Assembly: GCA_903915035.1 (NCBI GenBank)
Contig: CAIWRI010000030.1
Span: 1-53,630 of the forward strand
Direction of reading: 5' to 3'
Length of the DNA: 53,630 bases
From: an uncultured Nitrosomonadales bacterium
GTDB taxonomy: Bacteria; Pseudomonadota; Gammaproteobacteria; Burkholderiales; Gallionellaceae
In this document: one piece after another, positions 27,111 through 36,800 of the stretch
Layout: each line of letters begins with the position of its first letter
How positions within the stretch are numbered: the first letter of the stretch is position 1
Program-made: the position numbers and the translations under genes
Notes under the pieces: model-generated
The model's database searches: none
What the model was told of the DNA's origin: nothing
The model's input: the letters and a program-made list of their open reading frames with translations, nothing else

Positions 27111-28265
27111 ATGAAAATTCTGCATATTCTCCCCTCGGTCAATCCCAAGGGTGGTGGTCCGATGGAAGGTGTGCGTCAGCGCGGGATGCGTCTGATTGAA
27201 ATGGGTCATCAGGTTGAAGTCGTGTCGCTGGATGATCCGGCCAGTTCCTTCATAACTGATTATGGCTTGCCGGTTCATGCACTGGGGCCGACCCAAGGCA
27301 GTTATCAATACAATTCTCGCCTGGTTCCCTGGTTACATCAGCATGCCAGGGCTTACGATGCGGTTATCATCAATGGCTTGTGGCAATACCACAGTTTTGG
27401 TGCTTGGCGCGCCTTGACCGGCATGAAAGTACCGTATTTCGTCTTCACCCACGGCATGATGGATCCGTGGTTCAAACGCACCTATCTCCTCAAACATCTG
27501 AAAAAATGGCTTTACTGGCCCTGGGCGGATTATCGCGTCTTGCGTGATGCCGAGGCGGTGCTGTTTACCAGCGAAGATGAACGTTTGCTGGCCCGTCAGT
27601 CCTTCTGGCTTTATAAGGCAAAGGAAGCGGTTGTATCCTATGGCACCAAAGCGCCACCGCAAAATGCAGAACTGTTAAGAACAAACTTCCTTGCCGTTTA
27701 TCCCGAACTTGCTGGTAAGCGCGTGTTGTTGTTTTTGAGCAGGATACAGGAAAAGAAAGGTTGTGATCTGCTGATAGATGCTTTTGCTCAAGTGGCAAAA
27801 CAGGATAACAGCCTGCATTTGCTGATGGCGGGGCCGGACCAGTCTGGATGGGTTGGCAAATTAAAAGAGCAGGCTCAGAATCTGGGTATTGCCGGGCGGA
27901 TTACCTGGCCCGGCATGCTGCGAGGCGAGATGAAATGGGGTGCTTTTTATTCGAGTGAGGCTTTCGTGCTGCCTTCACACCAGGAAAATTTTGGTATCGC
28001 CGTCGCCGAAGCGCTGGGTTGCGGTCTGCCAGTCCTGATTTCCGATAAAGTAAATATCTGGCGTGAAATTGAAGCCGATGGTGCAGGTATCGTCAATCCG
28101 GATACACTGGCCGGTACGCTCAAAACACTGGAAGCCTGGATGGCTATGGATGCCGGAAATCGTCAGCAAATGGCAGATCAAGCCAGAATAACTTTTGAGC
28201 AGCGCTATACCGTTGATGCCATGGCGAACAGTCTGATAGCAACCATAGAGAGATACTCCACATGA
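27111..28265 (+). CDS. GT4-family glycosyltransferase
   Basis: A 384-residue GT-B enzyme. MKILHILPSVNPKGGGPMEG gives the glycine-rich donor-domain start. VFTHGMMDPWFK, LFLSRIQEKKGCDLLIDAF and SHQENFGIAVAEALGCGLPV (E-x7-E intact) define the fold and active site. It opens the second co-directional sugar-transfer run and overlaps the acetyltransferase gene by ATGA. The only upstream sequence is the repeat cluster and a T-rich stretch; no good Shine-Dalgarno is present. Confidence 0.9.
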   Translation: MKILHILPSVNPKGGGPMEGVRQRGMRLIEMGHQVEVVSLDDPASSFITDYGLPVHALGPTQGSYQYNSRLVPWLHQHARAYDAVIINGLWQYHSFGAWRALTGMKVPYFVFTHGMMDPWFKRTYLLKHLKKWLYWPWADYRVLRDAEAVLFTSEDERLLARQSFWLYKAKEAVVSYGTKAPPQNAELLRTNFLAVYPELAGKRVLLFLSRIQEKKGCDLLIDAFAQVAKQDNSLHLLMAGPDQSGWVGKLKEQAQNLGIAGRITWPGMLRGEMKWGAFYSSEAFVLPSHQENFGIAVAEALGCGLPVLISDKVNIWREIEADGAGIVNPDTLAGTLKTLEAWMAMDAGNRQQMADQARITFEQRYTVDAMANSLIATIERYST

Positions 28266-28822
28266 TTATTCAAAATAACGATCCGTACACACAGCCTTGC
28301 TTTTCACTGGGCAATCGTGTGGCCCGCGCATTGTGGGGTGTGGTGTGGTTGCTATTTTTTCGACCCAGTCCACGAACTTTTCATGCATGGCGCAGACTGC
28401 TGTTGCGTGCATTCGGTGCGCGACTTGGCGAGCACGTCAACGTACATGCCAATGTCAAAGTATGGGCTCCCTGGATGCTGACGATAGGCAATCGCGTAGG
28501 CATAGCCAACGGCGTGACCCTTTACAGCATGGCTCCCATCTATATCGGCGATAATTGCGTTGTTTCACAAGGCGCTCATCTTTGTTGCGGTTCGCATGAT
28601 ATAGACTCAGCGAATTTTCAGCTTGTGGCCAGACCGATCCGGCTTGAGAAGCATGTATGGATATGTGCTGATGCTTTTGTTGGTCCTGGTGTATCAATCG
28701 CGGAAGGCTGTGTTTTGGGCGCTCGTGGAGTTGCAGTGAAAAGTATCACTGAACCCTGGTCTGTATGGGCGGGCAATCCTGCAATAATGAAAAGAACACG
28801 AAAACAGAATGCAATTTCATGA
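28262..28822 (+). CDS. WcaF-like hexapeptide-repeat acetyltransferase
   Basis: A 186-residue left-handed beta-helix acyltransferase. The hexapeptide turns are visible from about 60 to 165 (VNVHANVKVWAPWMLTIGNRVGIANGV, IYIGDNCVVSQGAHLCCGSHD, VWICADAFVGPGVSIAEGCVLG), ending with WAGNPAIMKRTR. It resembles the colanic acid acetyltransferase WcaF and would O-acetylate a sugar of the repeat unit from acetyl-CoA. It overlaps both neighbours by ATGA. Confidence 0.88.
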   Translation: MIIQNNDPYTQPCFSLGNRVARALWGVVWLLFFRPSPRTFHAWRRLLLRAFGARLGEHVNVHANVKVWAPWMLTIGNRVGIANGVTLYSMAPIYIGDNCVVSQGAHLCCGSHDIDSANFQLVARPIRLEKHVWICADAFVGPGVSIAEGCVLGARGVAVKSITEPWSVWAGNPAIMKRTRKQNAIS

Positions 28823-29646
28823 ATAATATTTCCATCTTGATTCTGACAAAAAACGAGCAGCAGGATCTTCCCGGTTGTCTTGAATCTCTTAGCTGGAGTG
28901 ATGATATCCATGTATTCGACTCTATGAGTACGGACGATACCGTTAGCATTGCTGAAAAATTTGGTGCCAAAGTGACTCAGCGGGAATTCGACAGTGAGTC
29001 CGTTCACAAAAACTGGGGACTGAAAAATATTCCATTCAAGCATGAATGGATTTATCACTCTGATGCGGATGAACGTGTCACGCCTGAGTTGGTTCAGGCA
29101 TTACAAGAATTCGTAGATAATCCCGGAAATTATAAGGCGTTAAGAATTCAGCGGAGAGATTATCTGATGGGGAAATGGCTCAGGCATGTTACGCCTTCGC
29201 CTTTCAATATCCGGTTGTTCAAATTGGGGCACATTCGCTATGAACGATTAACCAATCCGGTGACTATTATTGAGGGTGCCATAGCGGAAACAGAGCGGCA
29301 TTTCGATCATTACCCCTTTAGCAAAGGCATAACGCATTGGTTTGATAAACATAACCGATATAGTACTTCTGAAGCCAGTCAAATCGTTGCTAACCGGCAA
29401 TCAAGAGCGCCATTCAGTATCGGAGCGGTGCTGTTTGCAAAAGATGCCAATGAGCGCCGGTTTAATCAAAAAGAGCTATATTATCGACTTCCTGCTCGCC
29501 CACTGGTGATGTTCATGCTGCTGTACTTTATCAAACGCGGCTTTCTGGATGGCGCTGCAGGTTTGACTTTTGTTATCCTAAGATCAATTTATGAATACAT
29601 GATTGTGCTCAAAGTTGATGAGCTGGAACGTGCCGGGAAGCATTAA
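28819..29646 (+). CDS. GT2-family glycosyltransferase
   Basis: A 275-residue GT-A enzyme starting at the ATG at 28819, which overlaps the previous stop as ATGA. The frame runs further upstream but without family resemblance. The nucleotide-binding start ISILILTKNEQQDLPGCLES, FDSMSTDDTV and the metal-binding HSDADERVTPEL (DxD-type) are clear. The C-terminal 60 residues contain a hydrophobic segment (LVMFMLLYFIKRGF) that could anchor it to the membrane. It resembles the WaaE/KdtX-like group. It joins the next gene by TAATG at 29644-29648. Confidence 0.88.
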   Translation: MNNISILILTKNEQQDLPGCLESLSWSDDIHVFDSMSTDDTVSIAEKFGAKVTQREFDSESVHKNWGLKNIPFKHEWIYHSDADERVTPELVQALQEFVDNPGNYKALRIQRRDYLMGKWLRHVTPSPFNIRLFKLGHIRYERLTNPVTIIEGAIAETERHFDHYPFSKGITHWFDKHNRYSTSEASQIVANRQSRAPFSIGAVLFAKDANERRFNQKELYYRLPARPLVMFMLLYFIKRGFLDGAAGLTFVILRSIYEYMIVLKVDELERAGKH

Positions 29647-30893
29647 TGAAGATTCTTATTTACAGTGCTAACTTTGAACCTGAAACTACCGGCATTGGTA
29701 AATATTCGGGGGAGATGGCCTCATGGCTGGCAGCACAGGGGCATATCGTTCATGTCGTGGTCGCGCCGCCTTATTATCCGGCCTGGAAATTGAGCAAAGG
29801 TTATGACTGGCCACCCTATCGCCGCGAGCAATGGCATGGCGTGCAAATATGGCGCGCGCCGTTATGGGTGCCGAACCAGCCTGGCGGATTTAAGCGCGTA
29901 GTGCATCTGCTGACGTTCGCGCTATCTTCATTCCCTGTGATGCTGCTGCAGGCGTTTTGGCGACCGGATGTGGTATTGACAGTTGCGCCGGCTTTTGTTT
30001 GCGCACCTACCGGTTGGCTGACAGCCAGACTTTGCGGTGCCAAAGCCTGGCTGCATATTCAGGATTTTGAAGTCGATGTCGCCTTCCGTATGGGCATGCT
30101 TAAAGGTGCGTTTTTAAAGCGACTGGTGCTGGGTGGCGAGAGTTGGATGCTCAGGCGTTTTGATGTGGCATCTTCAATTTCCGCTTCCATGCTGGACAAG
30201 TTGCGACAGAAAAATGTGCCGAAAGACAGGATTGTTTTTTTTCCTAACTGGGTCAATATTTCACATATATATCCTCTGAGTGAACCCAGTATTTATCGCG
30301 CAGAACTGGACATCAGCCTTGAAACCAAAGTTGTGCTTTTTTCCGGTACACAAGGAGAAAAACAGGGATTGATGGTTATTCCCGATACGGCTCGAAGACT
30401 GGCGCACCGCGACGATATCATTTTTATTATTTGCGGTGATGGTGTCATGAGGCCGAAACTGGAAGCTGCCAGTGCCGGGCTCGCCAATATTCGATTTCTG
30501 CCCTTGCAACCTTTTGAACGTCTGGGGCAACTGCTGGGCTTGGCGGATATTCACCTGCTGCCGCAAAGTCCTGATGCGGCGGATCTGGTCTTGCCATCCA
30601 AATTATCAGGCATGCTGGCCAGCGGCAAACCTGTCATTGCAACTTGTCAGATGGGCACCGAGATTGCGATGATCGTTTCGCAATGCGGCCTTGTCGTGCC
30701 GCCTGAAAATGCCGCAGCACTTGCCGCAGCAATTGAGCGATTAGTCGATGACAGCGAGTTAAGATCCGTGCTGGGTCAATACGGACGGCGTTACGCCGAA
30801 GAAAATCTGGCTCAGGATGCTGTTTTGGGGCGGATGGTGAAAAAAATGCAGTCAATCAGGAATGAAAAATCAGATGCAATCGAGTCGAACTAA
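29646..30893 (+). CDS. WcaI/WbuB-like glycosyltransferase
   Basis: A 415-residue GT-B enzyme. MKILIYSANFEPETTGIGKY, PPYYPAWK and the HIQDFEVDVAFRMGML segment are typical of the colanic acid fucosyltransferase WcaI and relatives. The C-terminal domain has VLFSGTQGEKQGL and LPQSPDAADLVLPSKLSGML. Its last 25 codons have a second, slightly diverged copy at 31939-32003, downstream of the next gene. It is coupled to the GT2 gene by TAATG. Confidence 0.88.
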   Translation: MKILIYSANFEPETTGIGKYSGEMASWLAAQGHIVHVVVAPPYYPAWKLSKGYDWPPYRREQWHGVQIWRAPLWVPNQPGGFKRVVHLLTFALSSFPVMLLQAFWRPDVVLTVAPAFVCAPTGWLTARLCGAKAWLHIQDFEVDVAFRMGMLKGAFLKRLVLGGESWMLRRFDVASSISASMLDKLRQKNVPKDRIVFFPNWVNISHIYPLSEPSIYRAELDISLETKVVLFSGTQGEKQGLMVIPDTARRLAHRDDIIFIICGDGVMRPKLEAASAGLANIRFLPLQPFERLGQLLGLADIHLLPQSPDAADLVLPSKLSGMLASGKPVIATCQMGTEIAMIVSQCGLVVPPENAAALAAAIERLVDDSELRSVLGQYGRRYAEENLAQDAVLGRMVKKMQSIRNEKSDAIESN

Positions 30894-30917
30894 ATATCCG
30901 GCAAACGGAATGACTAT

Positions 30918-31928
30918 ATGAAGCCGGGAATATTTCGTTTACTGCTATCAACGTTAGTCGTCATCACTCACTATAGTAGTTTGAATGTTGGCGGAGCCGC
31001 TGTGTATTTGTTTTTTGCTTTAAGTGGATACTGGATATCCAAAATGTGGGAAGTAAAATATTCCAAAATGCGAAACCCCATCCCAACATTTATTATATCC
31101 AGAGTATGGCGGCTCGCACCGGTTTTTTTATTTTGTAGCATGCTGGCACTTCTAATTGTGGGGCTGTTGCCACACCTGTTTCCAACGGCTCATTCACCGG
31201 CTAAACTAACTACAAGAATTCTTGTTTCCAGTTTCATTTTATTGGGCTATCATGCCAATCCGCATGGTCCTCTTGGGCCGGCGTGGTCTCTTGACATGGA
31301 AATGCAGTATTATTTACTTGCCCCTGTTCTTCTGGTCGCGCTACGTAAAAGGCCATTGATTATGGCATCATTGCTTGTTGTACTTGGTTGCGCTTCTTCA
31401 GTAATTTATAATAATGCGTTGATAACGACCTATTTGCCTATGTTTTTGATAGGTATGCTGGTGGCCTTGCATCCTGAATATCTCGCCAGCAGGAAAAAAA
31501 TTATTGGCTCCGTTGTATTGGTAATAACAATTTTTCTGTTTTTTACGATTATTCCGGATTTAAGAAAAGTTCTTTTTGGAGGAGCACATCCCCATGACCT
31601 TTTTGCATTCAACGACTTATTGAATGTTAGTATTGCGCTTGCTGCAATGCCATTTGCAATGAGCACAGTTGTTCATAAGAGCAGTAAATTGGATAAGCTT
31701 TTTTCCGATTTGTCCTATAGCGTGTATCTGTTTCACTGGATTCCAATACTTATTGTTGCATATTATTTTCCTTGGCTTACAAATCAAGCATTTGCTGTGC
31801 GAGCTGTAGAAGTAGCGGGAATTCTCGTTTTTACTTATGTGGCTTCTTTGGCTATTACGCTTTGGATAAGCCGTCCTTTGATGAATGCACGCCCAATATT
31901 TATGCAAAATTCGATGGTAACGATATAA
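30918..31928 (+). CDS. Acyltransferase 3 family membrane protein
   Basis: A 336-residue polytopic protein with about ten helices of the OafA/YrhL acyltransferase fold. VVITHY provides the conserved His, followed by YLFFALSGYWISKMWEVKY, FIISRVWRLAPVF and GPAWSLDMEMQYYLL. It would O-acylate the exopolysaccharide repeat from a cytoplasmic acyl donor. The N-terminus is shorter than usual (the LDGLRG stretch is missing). Base composition is clearly more A+T-rich than the glycosyltransferases upstream. It lies between two copies of the 3' end of the WcaI-like gene, which suggests insertion. Confidence 0.83.
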   Translation: MKPGIFRLLLSTLVVITHYSSLNVGGAAVYLFFALSGYWISKMWEVKYSKMRNPIPTFIISRVWRLAPVFLFCSMLALLIVGLLPHLFPTAHSPAKLTTRILVSSFILLGYHANPHGPLGPAWSLDMEMQYYLLAPVLLVALRKRPLIMASLLVVLGCASSVIYNNALITTYLPMFLIGMLVALHPEYLASRKKIIGSVVLVITIFLFFTIIPDLRKVLFGGAHPHDLFAFNDLLNVSIALAAMPFAMSTVVHKSSKLDKLFSDLSYSVYLFHWIPILIVAYYFPWLTNQAFAVRAVEVAGILVFTYVASLAITLWISRPLMNARPIFMQNSMVTI

Positions 31929-31938
31929 GAGTAGTACC

Positions 31939-32003
31939 GGGTGGCGCTATGCCGAAGAAAATCTGGCTCAGGATGCTGTTCTAGGACAGTTACTAATGCA
32001 GTA
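31939..32003 (+). repeat. Duplicated 3' end of the upstream WcaI-like gene (remnant)
   Basis: Bases 31951-31980 are identical over 30 bases to 30795-30824 inside the WcaI-like gene, and the similarity extends to both sides with scattered changes. It can be read as the protein tail RYAEENLAQDAVLGQLLMQ followed by TAATAA. The remnant is cut off from any start codon and therefore marks a duplication or insertion boundary around the acyltransferase gene at 30918-31928. Confidence 0.85.
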
Positions 32004-32020
32004 ATAAATAGGAATTATTC

Positions 32021-33061
32021 ATGAAAATACATTTTAGTACTTTGGATGCGATACGCGGATTAGCTGCAATAGCAGTTATGATTTTGCATTATGCAGGTCA
32101 TAATGGATTGGGGTGGATGCCACGAGCATGGATGGCGGTAGATTTATTTTTTATTTTGTCTGGTTTTGTCTTGATGCATAGTTATTCGGAGAAAATTAAG
32201 CAAGGGAAATATAATTTACTTGGTTTTATTAAAATCCGCTTAATCAGGTTGATGCCGCTCTATATCATCGGTTTGTTCCTTGGATATTTGGGGATGGTGT
32301 ATTCATGCATGTTGCCTGCGGGTTCCTGTGAAAAAAATGTAATACCTGCTTTAAGTCATGGTTTGTTTTTGCTTCCCTATTTTACGAATATAATGTGGCC
32401 TTTTGGCTTTGGTGTTGAAAATATGATTTTTCCACTCAATGCGCCGGCCTGGTCACTTTTTTTTGAGTTACTCGTTAATCTTGTATTCTTCTATTGGCTT
32501 GCTAAATTTCAAAAGTTAGATTCAATTTTTATTGTTGGTATCGGTTTTATTGGATTATTACTAGCTTATTTTTTACACGGGTCAGTTAATGGCGGTTGGG
32601 GAATAAATAATTTTCATATCGGTTTTCCACGCGTCATTTATCATTTTTTTATTGGTATATTAGTTTATACAAAGTATCAAAAATATGGTCTTAATTCAAA
32701 GTTAGTTGCTTTTATTTCTATTTTACTTTTAATGCTTGCTTTTGCGTTTGACTCCAGTTTAGTTAGCATGTTGACCCTATTTTTCCTTTCTCCATTTGTT
32801 GTCCTGGCTAATGCCAAAGTGACATTGAATGGTTTGGCTGAACGAATATGTACATGGCTGGGAGATATTTCCTATCCGCTTTATATTGTGCATTGGCCAA
32901 TATTTCAGCTGTTATATTTATTTGGAAATCTCAAAGGATTAACTCCATCAGCGAGGGTATTCGTAATGAGTTGTCTCGCAATTATTTTTTCCTGGTTATT
33001 AGCGATAGTAGATAAAAAATTGAGGGCTAAATTTTCCAAAAAATCTAATGCTGGAATTTAA
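32021..33061 (+). CDS. Acyltransferase 3 family membrane protein
   Basis: A 346-residue OafA-type acyltransferase with the complete N-terminal signature STLDAIRGLAAIAVMILHYA (catalytic His at about 23), then FFILSGFVLMHSYSEKI and FIKIRLIRLMPLYI. About ten membrane helices follow, and the tail is cytoplasmic and Lys-rich. It probably adds an acetyl or other acyl group to the polysaccharide. The gene is strongly A+T-rich compared with the eps core, in line with recent acquisition along with the neighbouring acyltransferase and the broken glycosyltransferase. Confidence 0.88.
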   Translation: MKIHFSTLDAIRGLAAIAVMILHYAGHNGLGWMPRAWMAVDLFFILSGFVLMHSYSEKIKQGKYNLLGFIKIRLIRLMPLYIIGLFLGYLGMVYSCMLPAGSCEKNVIPALSHGLFLLPYFTNIMWPFGFGVENMIFPLNAPAWSLFFELLVNLVFFYWLAKFQKLDSIFIVGIGFIGLLLAYFLHGSVNGGWGINNFHIGFPRVIYHFFIGILVYTKYQKYGLNSKLVAFISILLLMLAFAFDSSLVSMLTLFFLSPFVVLANAKVTLNGLAERICTWLGDISYPLYIVHWPIFQLLYLFGNLKGLTPSARVFVMSCLAIIFSWLLAIVDKKLRAKFSKKSNAGI

Positions 33062-33164
33062 GTCGCATGTGAAAAATATTTGATATATTTTAAAACAGAA
33101 ACCAATATGGTAATATTGATCGTATTTTCAATACATTGTTTTGCACTTGAAAGGCTAAATTAAG

Positions 33165-34325
33165 ATGCGGCATCTATTATTAGTGACTGTCGAAAACCCT
33201 TATGATCCTAAGTCATGGAGCGGAACACCATACAATATATTAAAGTCGCTTGAGAACCGGTTTGATAAAATTACTGTTATCTCTAGCCCGATTCCAAAAA
33301 AAGGGTATCTTGACTCTTTCTTACGTTTAATTTTGGGCAGGAAAAAATATCCGCTCTGGATGACTAACACCGCATTGAAAGCATATGCAAAGCATTTTGA
33401 TGAGACCGTTAGAAAATCTCATCCTGATGCTGTATTGTGTATTTCGAGTCAGCATTTAATTTATGCAAAAGAGCTCAATCTTCCTGTTTTCATGATTTCA
33501 GATGCACCTTGGATTGCTTACAAAGAAGCCTACAAAAATTATGAAGCGTTACCGCTGCTTGCGTATAAATTTGCAAAACAGGAAGCGGAAGTTGCCAGGC
33601 GAATTTCTGCTGTCATTTACCCTACTCCCTGGGCATGCAAGGAAGCGGAATCACGGTTTGGCATACCCAAAGATAAAATAAAGTTGCTGTCATTTGGCGC
33701 CAATAGTTAGTGCGCCGATTCTGATGAAAAAATATTTTGTCGTATCAGTGAAAGAAAATTAGATACGCTTAAATTTTTATATATTGGTAAAGATTGGGAG
33801 CGAAAAGGGGGGCCATTGGCGCTGGATATTGTTCAGCTGGTAAATAATAGTGGATTTAATGCCAGCTTGCATATTATAGGTTGTAACCCGAGCATTGATG
33901 AAGCTATGCGTCAATATGTTTGTGAGTATGGCTATCTTTCGCCCGGTAATCCGGATGATCGTATCACAATGGAAAATGCATTTTCTCAGGCGGACTTTTT
34001 TCTTGTCCCGTCTTATGCAGAGTGTTTTGGTCTTGTTTTTGCAGAAGCGCAATCCTATGGATTACCCTGTATATCACTGAACAGTCATGGAATCCCTGGC
34101 GTTGTTGAAAATGGAAAAACGGGATTGCTTTTTGACCATGCCGCTTCAGCGGAATTAATCGCTGAGGAAGTCGTTAAATTAATTAAAGACCGGGTTGCCT
34201 ATCAGAATATGGCCATCGCTGCCAGAGCGAAGTTCAGTAATGAATTGAATTGGAGTTGCTTTGGTCACAAATTACATGAATTGATTCAAAATCACGATGA
34301 AGCGGATAAAACGGTGCATGATTAA
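33165..34325 (+). pseudogene. GT4-family glycosyltransferase gene interrupted by an in-frame TAG
   Basis: Two open segments, 33165-33707 and 33711-34325, lie in the same frame and are separated only by one TAG at 33708-33710 (codon 182). Together they make a full-length GT-B enzyme of about 386 codons. The first part ends DKIKLLSFGANS; the second continues CADSDEKIFCRISERKL, then LKFLYIGKDWERKGGPLALD and SYAECFGLVFAEAQSYGLP with an intact E-x7-E. Because the downstream half shows no decay, the mutation is recent, or the TAG is read through, or it is a sequencing error. The next in-frame ATG is at 33816. The region is A+T-rich like the two acyltransferases before it. Confidence 0.87.
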
Positions 34326-34419
34326 TTTTTAAGAGTAGGCACGAGTGTTGTTATTGTGATAGGCTGTAGCCAAAAGAGAACATAAGACCGGAAGCAACAC
34401 CGATTTTACGTCATTGCCA

Positions 34420-34439
34420 GACCAGAAGGGGTTCTGGTC
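34420..34439. terminator. Perfect hairpin without T-tract
   Basis: GACCAGAA and TTCTGGTC form an 8-base perfect stem around a GGGG loop in the gap between the broken glycosyltransferase and the beta-helix protein. There is no run of T after it, so intrinsic termination is uncertain; a protein-binding site or an element remnant is equally possible. Confidence 0.35.
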
Positions 34440-34600
34440 GTCGCCTGCCGCAGTCAGGAATTGCCTTGCTGTAATGAACTATGCCGGACTCTGACGATAA
34501 CCAGGAAATTTTTTGATTTACGTTCCAGTGAGTTTATAAAATTAGTGCCCCCTATTTTCTTTAATTTTTAAACGAATGCTTTTTTATGAAAGAATTAATC

Positions 34601-36799
34601 ATGAATAAATTGTATTCTTGTTTGTTGTGTGCAGGTGCGCTCCTGTTTTCAGTAAACTCATTTGCTAATACTATCAATCCGGTTGTTTTCAATGCCCCGC
34701 TGAGTGTACGCCCTGGTGATATTGTGGGATTTCAAGGCGAGAATTTTGGTGCAACACCTTCCGTGATTCTCGAAGGAGTGCACGCCGGTATTCCTTCCGT
34801 CCTGCCGCTGGTTAATACGTTTGGCACCGGCTGGCTTAGCTTCAGAATTCCGCAAAATATTACCGGTTCGCTTATTGTTCACGTTAACAATGGTCAAACT
34901 AATAGTACTTCCATCAAACTTAATGCGGCACGTGCCTATCATCTGGATGCGTTGCAAATCATCCCGAATGGCGCATTCCGGATATTTGGCCGTAATTTGG
35001 ATTTGCCGGGTTATACACCCGCTGTGACCGTGGGTGGTTCACCTGCTGTTGTCAATCTATCCGCCAGTAATGAAAATATGCTGGTGGTCACTGCGCCTTT
35101 GGGTTTATCTACCACAAGCAATACCGTTATTACGGTTGATAATGGTAATGGCACCGGGCCGTCCGTTCTGGACAGGAAAATTGCAGTGATCGCCGGCAGT
35201 ACGGGTGATCCTTATGCCCTGGGTGTGGGGTGGGCAGCCGCTTTTTCAGCTCATGCATCGACTATCGTTAACGCTAAAACCGATTCCAGGTTAGGTCGAA
35301 AAGTCGTCTGTGACGGTGTGACTGATGATACTGCCGCAACACAGGCTGCAATACAGCTCGCTGGTGCCTTGGGTGGCGGTGTGGTGCAGTTGCCTGTTGG
35401 CACTTGTCGTTTTGCAGGCGGCGTTCAGCTTCAATCCGGTGTGGTGCTTCAGGGGGCAGGAAAAGATGTCACAACAATCAACTCTGTATCGGGAGCCGCA
35501 TTTTATGCCACTGCGATTGACCTGGCAGGGGTGCGCAATCTGACGGTTACCAATATTACCAACGGTATACAGAGTCCCAAACTGATCAGCAGTACGCGGG
35601 TATTTATACAGAATGTAAAGTTTAATCTGGCTGGCGGACAATCACCATTTTTGTCAGGCAATCAAAATTATGCAGTAGAAGGTTGCGATTTCCTGCAACC
35701 GATAAACTCTAATTTGAACGGACCTTTAACCGTGGGGGGTGCCAGCGGCCTTTATTTTGCCGGTAATACATTTATTTTTGCGGATGGTGCACCCTCATTT
35801 GATAATGTTCATGATGCTTATATTGTGAATAATCACTTTTCCCGCGACGTGACAAATAACCAAAGCACGCCAAGTATCATTCATAGTCTGACTATGAACT
35901 TTGCCTACCGTATCGCCATAGTGAATAATGTTTTTGATGTGATCGGCGGACCTATTACCAATGTTCGCGGTGATGGAGAAACCATGTTGACGGAAGGCGG
36001 GGGCGGAAAACGCACGGAAAATCTGGGTACGGTGGCGAGCGCCACGGCAACAACGATTACTGATCCTACCAATACGATTAACGTGTTGCCCTTTGGTGGA
36101 AGTGTGATACCTGAAGATTACGGGGTTGCTATTGTGGGCGGCACGGGCGCGGGACAATCCAGACAGGTGACAGGCTATTCAAACGGAACGTTGACGGTGG
36201 ACAGGGCTTGGGATTCTATGCCTGACAGTACCAGTAACTATGCCACTTTTGTGTGGGGGCTGGAAAAGTCGCTTATCAAGGGGAATACGCTGAGTCAGAA
36301 TCCTAGAGGTATCTGGTTGTATCAAACAGCGGTACGGGAAGTTGATATTGTAAGCAATACTATCAGTGAGGGCGGTGGTATCTTTTTGCGCTCAGCTCAA
36401 ATTTACGCGAATAAATTATTTGATCCGATATATGGTGTTCGCATTGCAAATAATACGATTATCAATACGACCCAACATTGGCAATCGTATATCAATGTTA
36501 TCTTCAATCGTGCGGATATAACTGATTTTGGAATAGGTGTAATCGGTGTTGAAATCAGAAATAACAATCTTCAGGCAAATAAACCGAATATGTCGATAAC
36601 TGCTGAATTTCCTATGGAAGGATACAGTAACTGGATGCATGCAGAAGGTGCGACTCAGGCATTATCACTGGGACAGAACAGGCTGTTGGGCACGATCTTC
36701 CAGAATAATACCTTTACAAATTCCGATACCGGCATCATGGTCCGCAATGGCGCAAACGGCACTGTTTTAGATGGCAATCTGGGATATACCACGCCTTAA
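34601..36799 (+). CDS. Secreted TIG/pectate-lyase-like beta-helix protein
   Basis: A 732-residue exported protein. A signal peptide ends after FSVNSFA (about 22). An IPT/TIG-like immunoglobulin domain follows (NPVVFNAPLSVRPGDIVGFQ ... about 30-200), then a pectate-lyase-superfamily beta-helix that begins at VVCDGVTDDTAATQAAIQLA (about 220-250) and runs through many N-rich coil turns to the end. Such proteins cleave or bind polysaccharides, and here the likely target is the exopolysaccharide of this locus, for release or trimming. Catalytic residues cannot be assigned by eye. The ATG at 34601 is preceded by AAAGAA; an in-frame ATG at 34586 adds five residues and is equally possible. Confidence 0.82.
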   Translation: MNKLYSCLLCAGALLFSVNSFANTINPVVFNAPLSVRPGDIVGFQGENFGATPSVILEGVHAGIPSVLPLVNTFGTGWLSFRIPQNITGSLIVHVNNGQTNSTSIKLNAARAYHLDALQIIPNGAFRIFGRNLDLPGYTPAVTVGGSPAVVNLSASNENMLVVTAPLGLSTTSNTVITVDNGNGTGPSVLDRKIAVIAGSTGDPYALGVGWAAAFSAHASTIVNAKTDSRLGRKVVCDGVTDDTAATQAAIQLAGALGGGVVQLPVGTCRFAGGVQLQSGVVLQGAGKDVTTINSVSGAAFYATAIDLAGVRNLTVTNITNGIQSPKLISSTRVFIQNVKFNLAGGQSPFLSGNQNYAVEGCDFLQPINSNLNGPLTVGGASGLYFAGNTFIFADGAPSFDNVHDAYIVNNHFSRDVTNNQSTPSIIHSLTMNFAYRIAIVNNVFDVIGGPITNVRGDGETMLTEGGGGKRTENLGTVASATATTITDPTNTINVLPFGGSVIPEDYGVAIVGGTGAGQSRQVTGYSNGTLTVDRAWDSMPDSTSNYATFVWGLEKSLIKGNTLSQNPRGIWLYQTAVREVDIVSNTISEGGGIFLRSAQIYANKLFDPIYGVRIANNTIINTTQHWQSYINVIFNRADITDFGIGVIGVEIRNNNLQANKPNMSITAEFPMEGYSNWMHAEGATQALSLGQNRLLGTIFQNNTFTNSDTGIMVRNGANGTVLDGNLGYTTP

Positions 36800-36800
36800 T

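Noticed and set aside
34330-34420. Possible transposase or membrane-protein remnant on the minus strand before the beta-helix gene
   Set aside because: The readable stretch is under 20 codons after an in-frame stop, and nothing else in the gap supports it.
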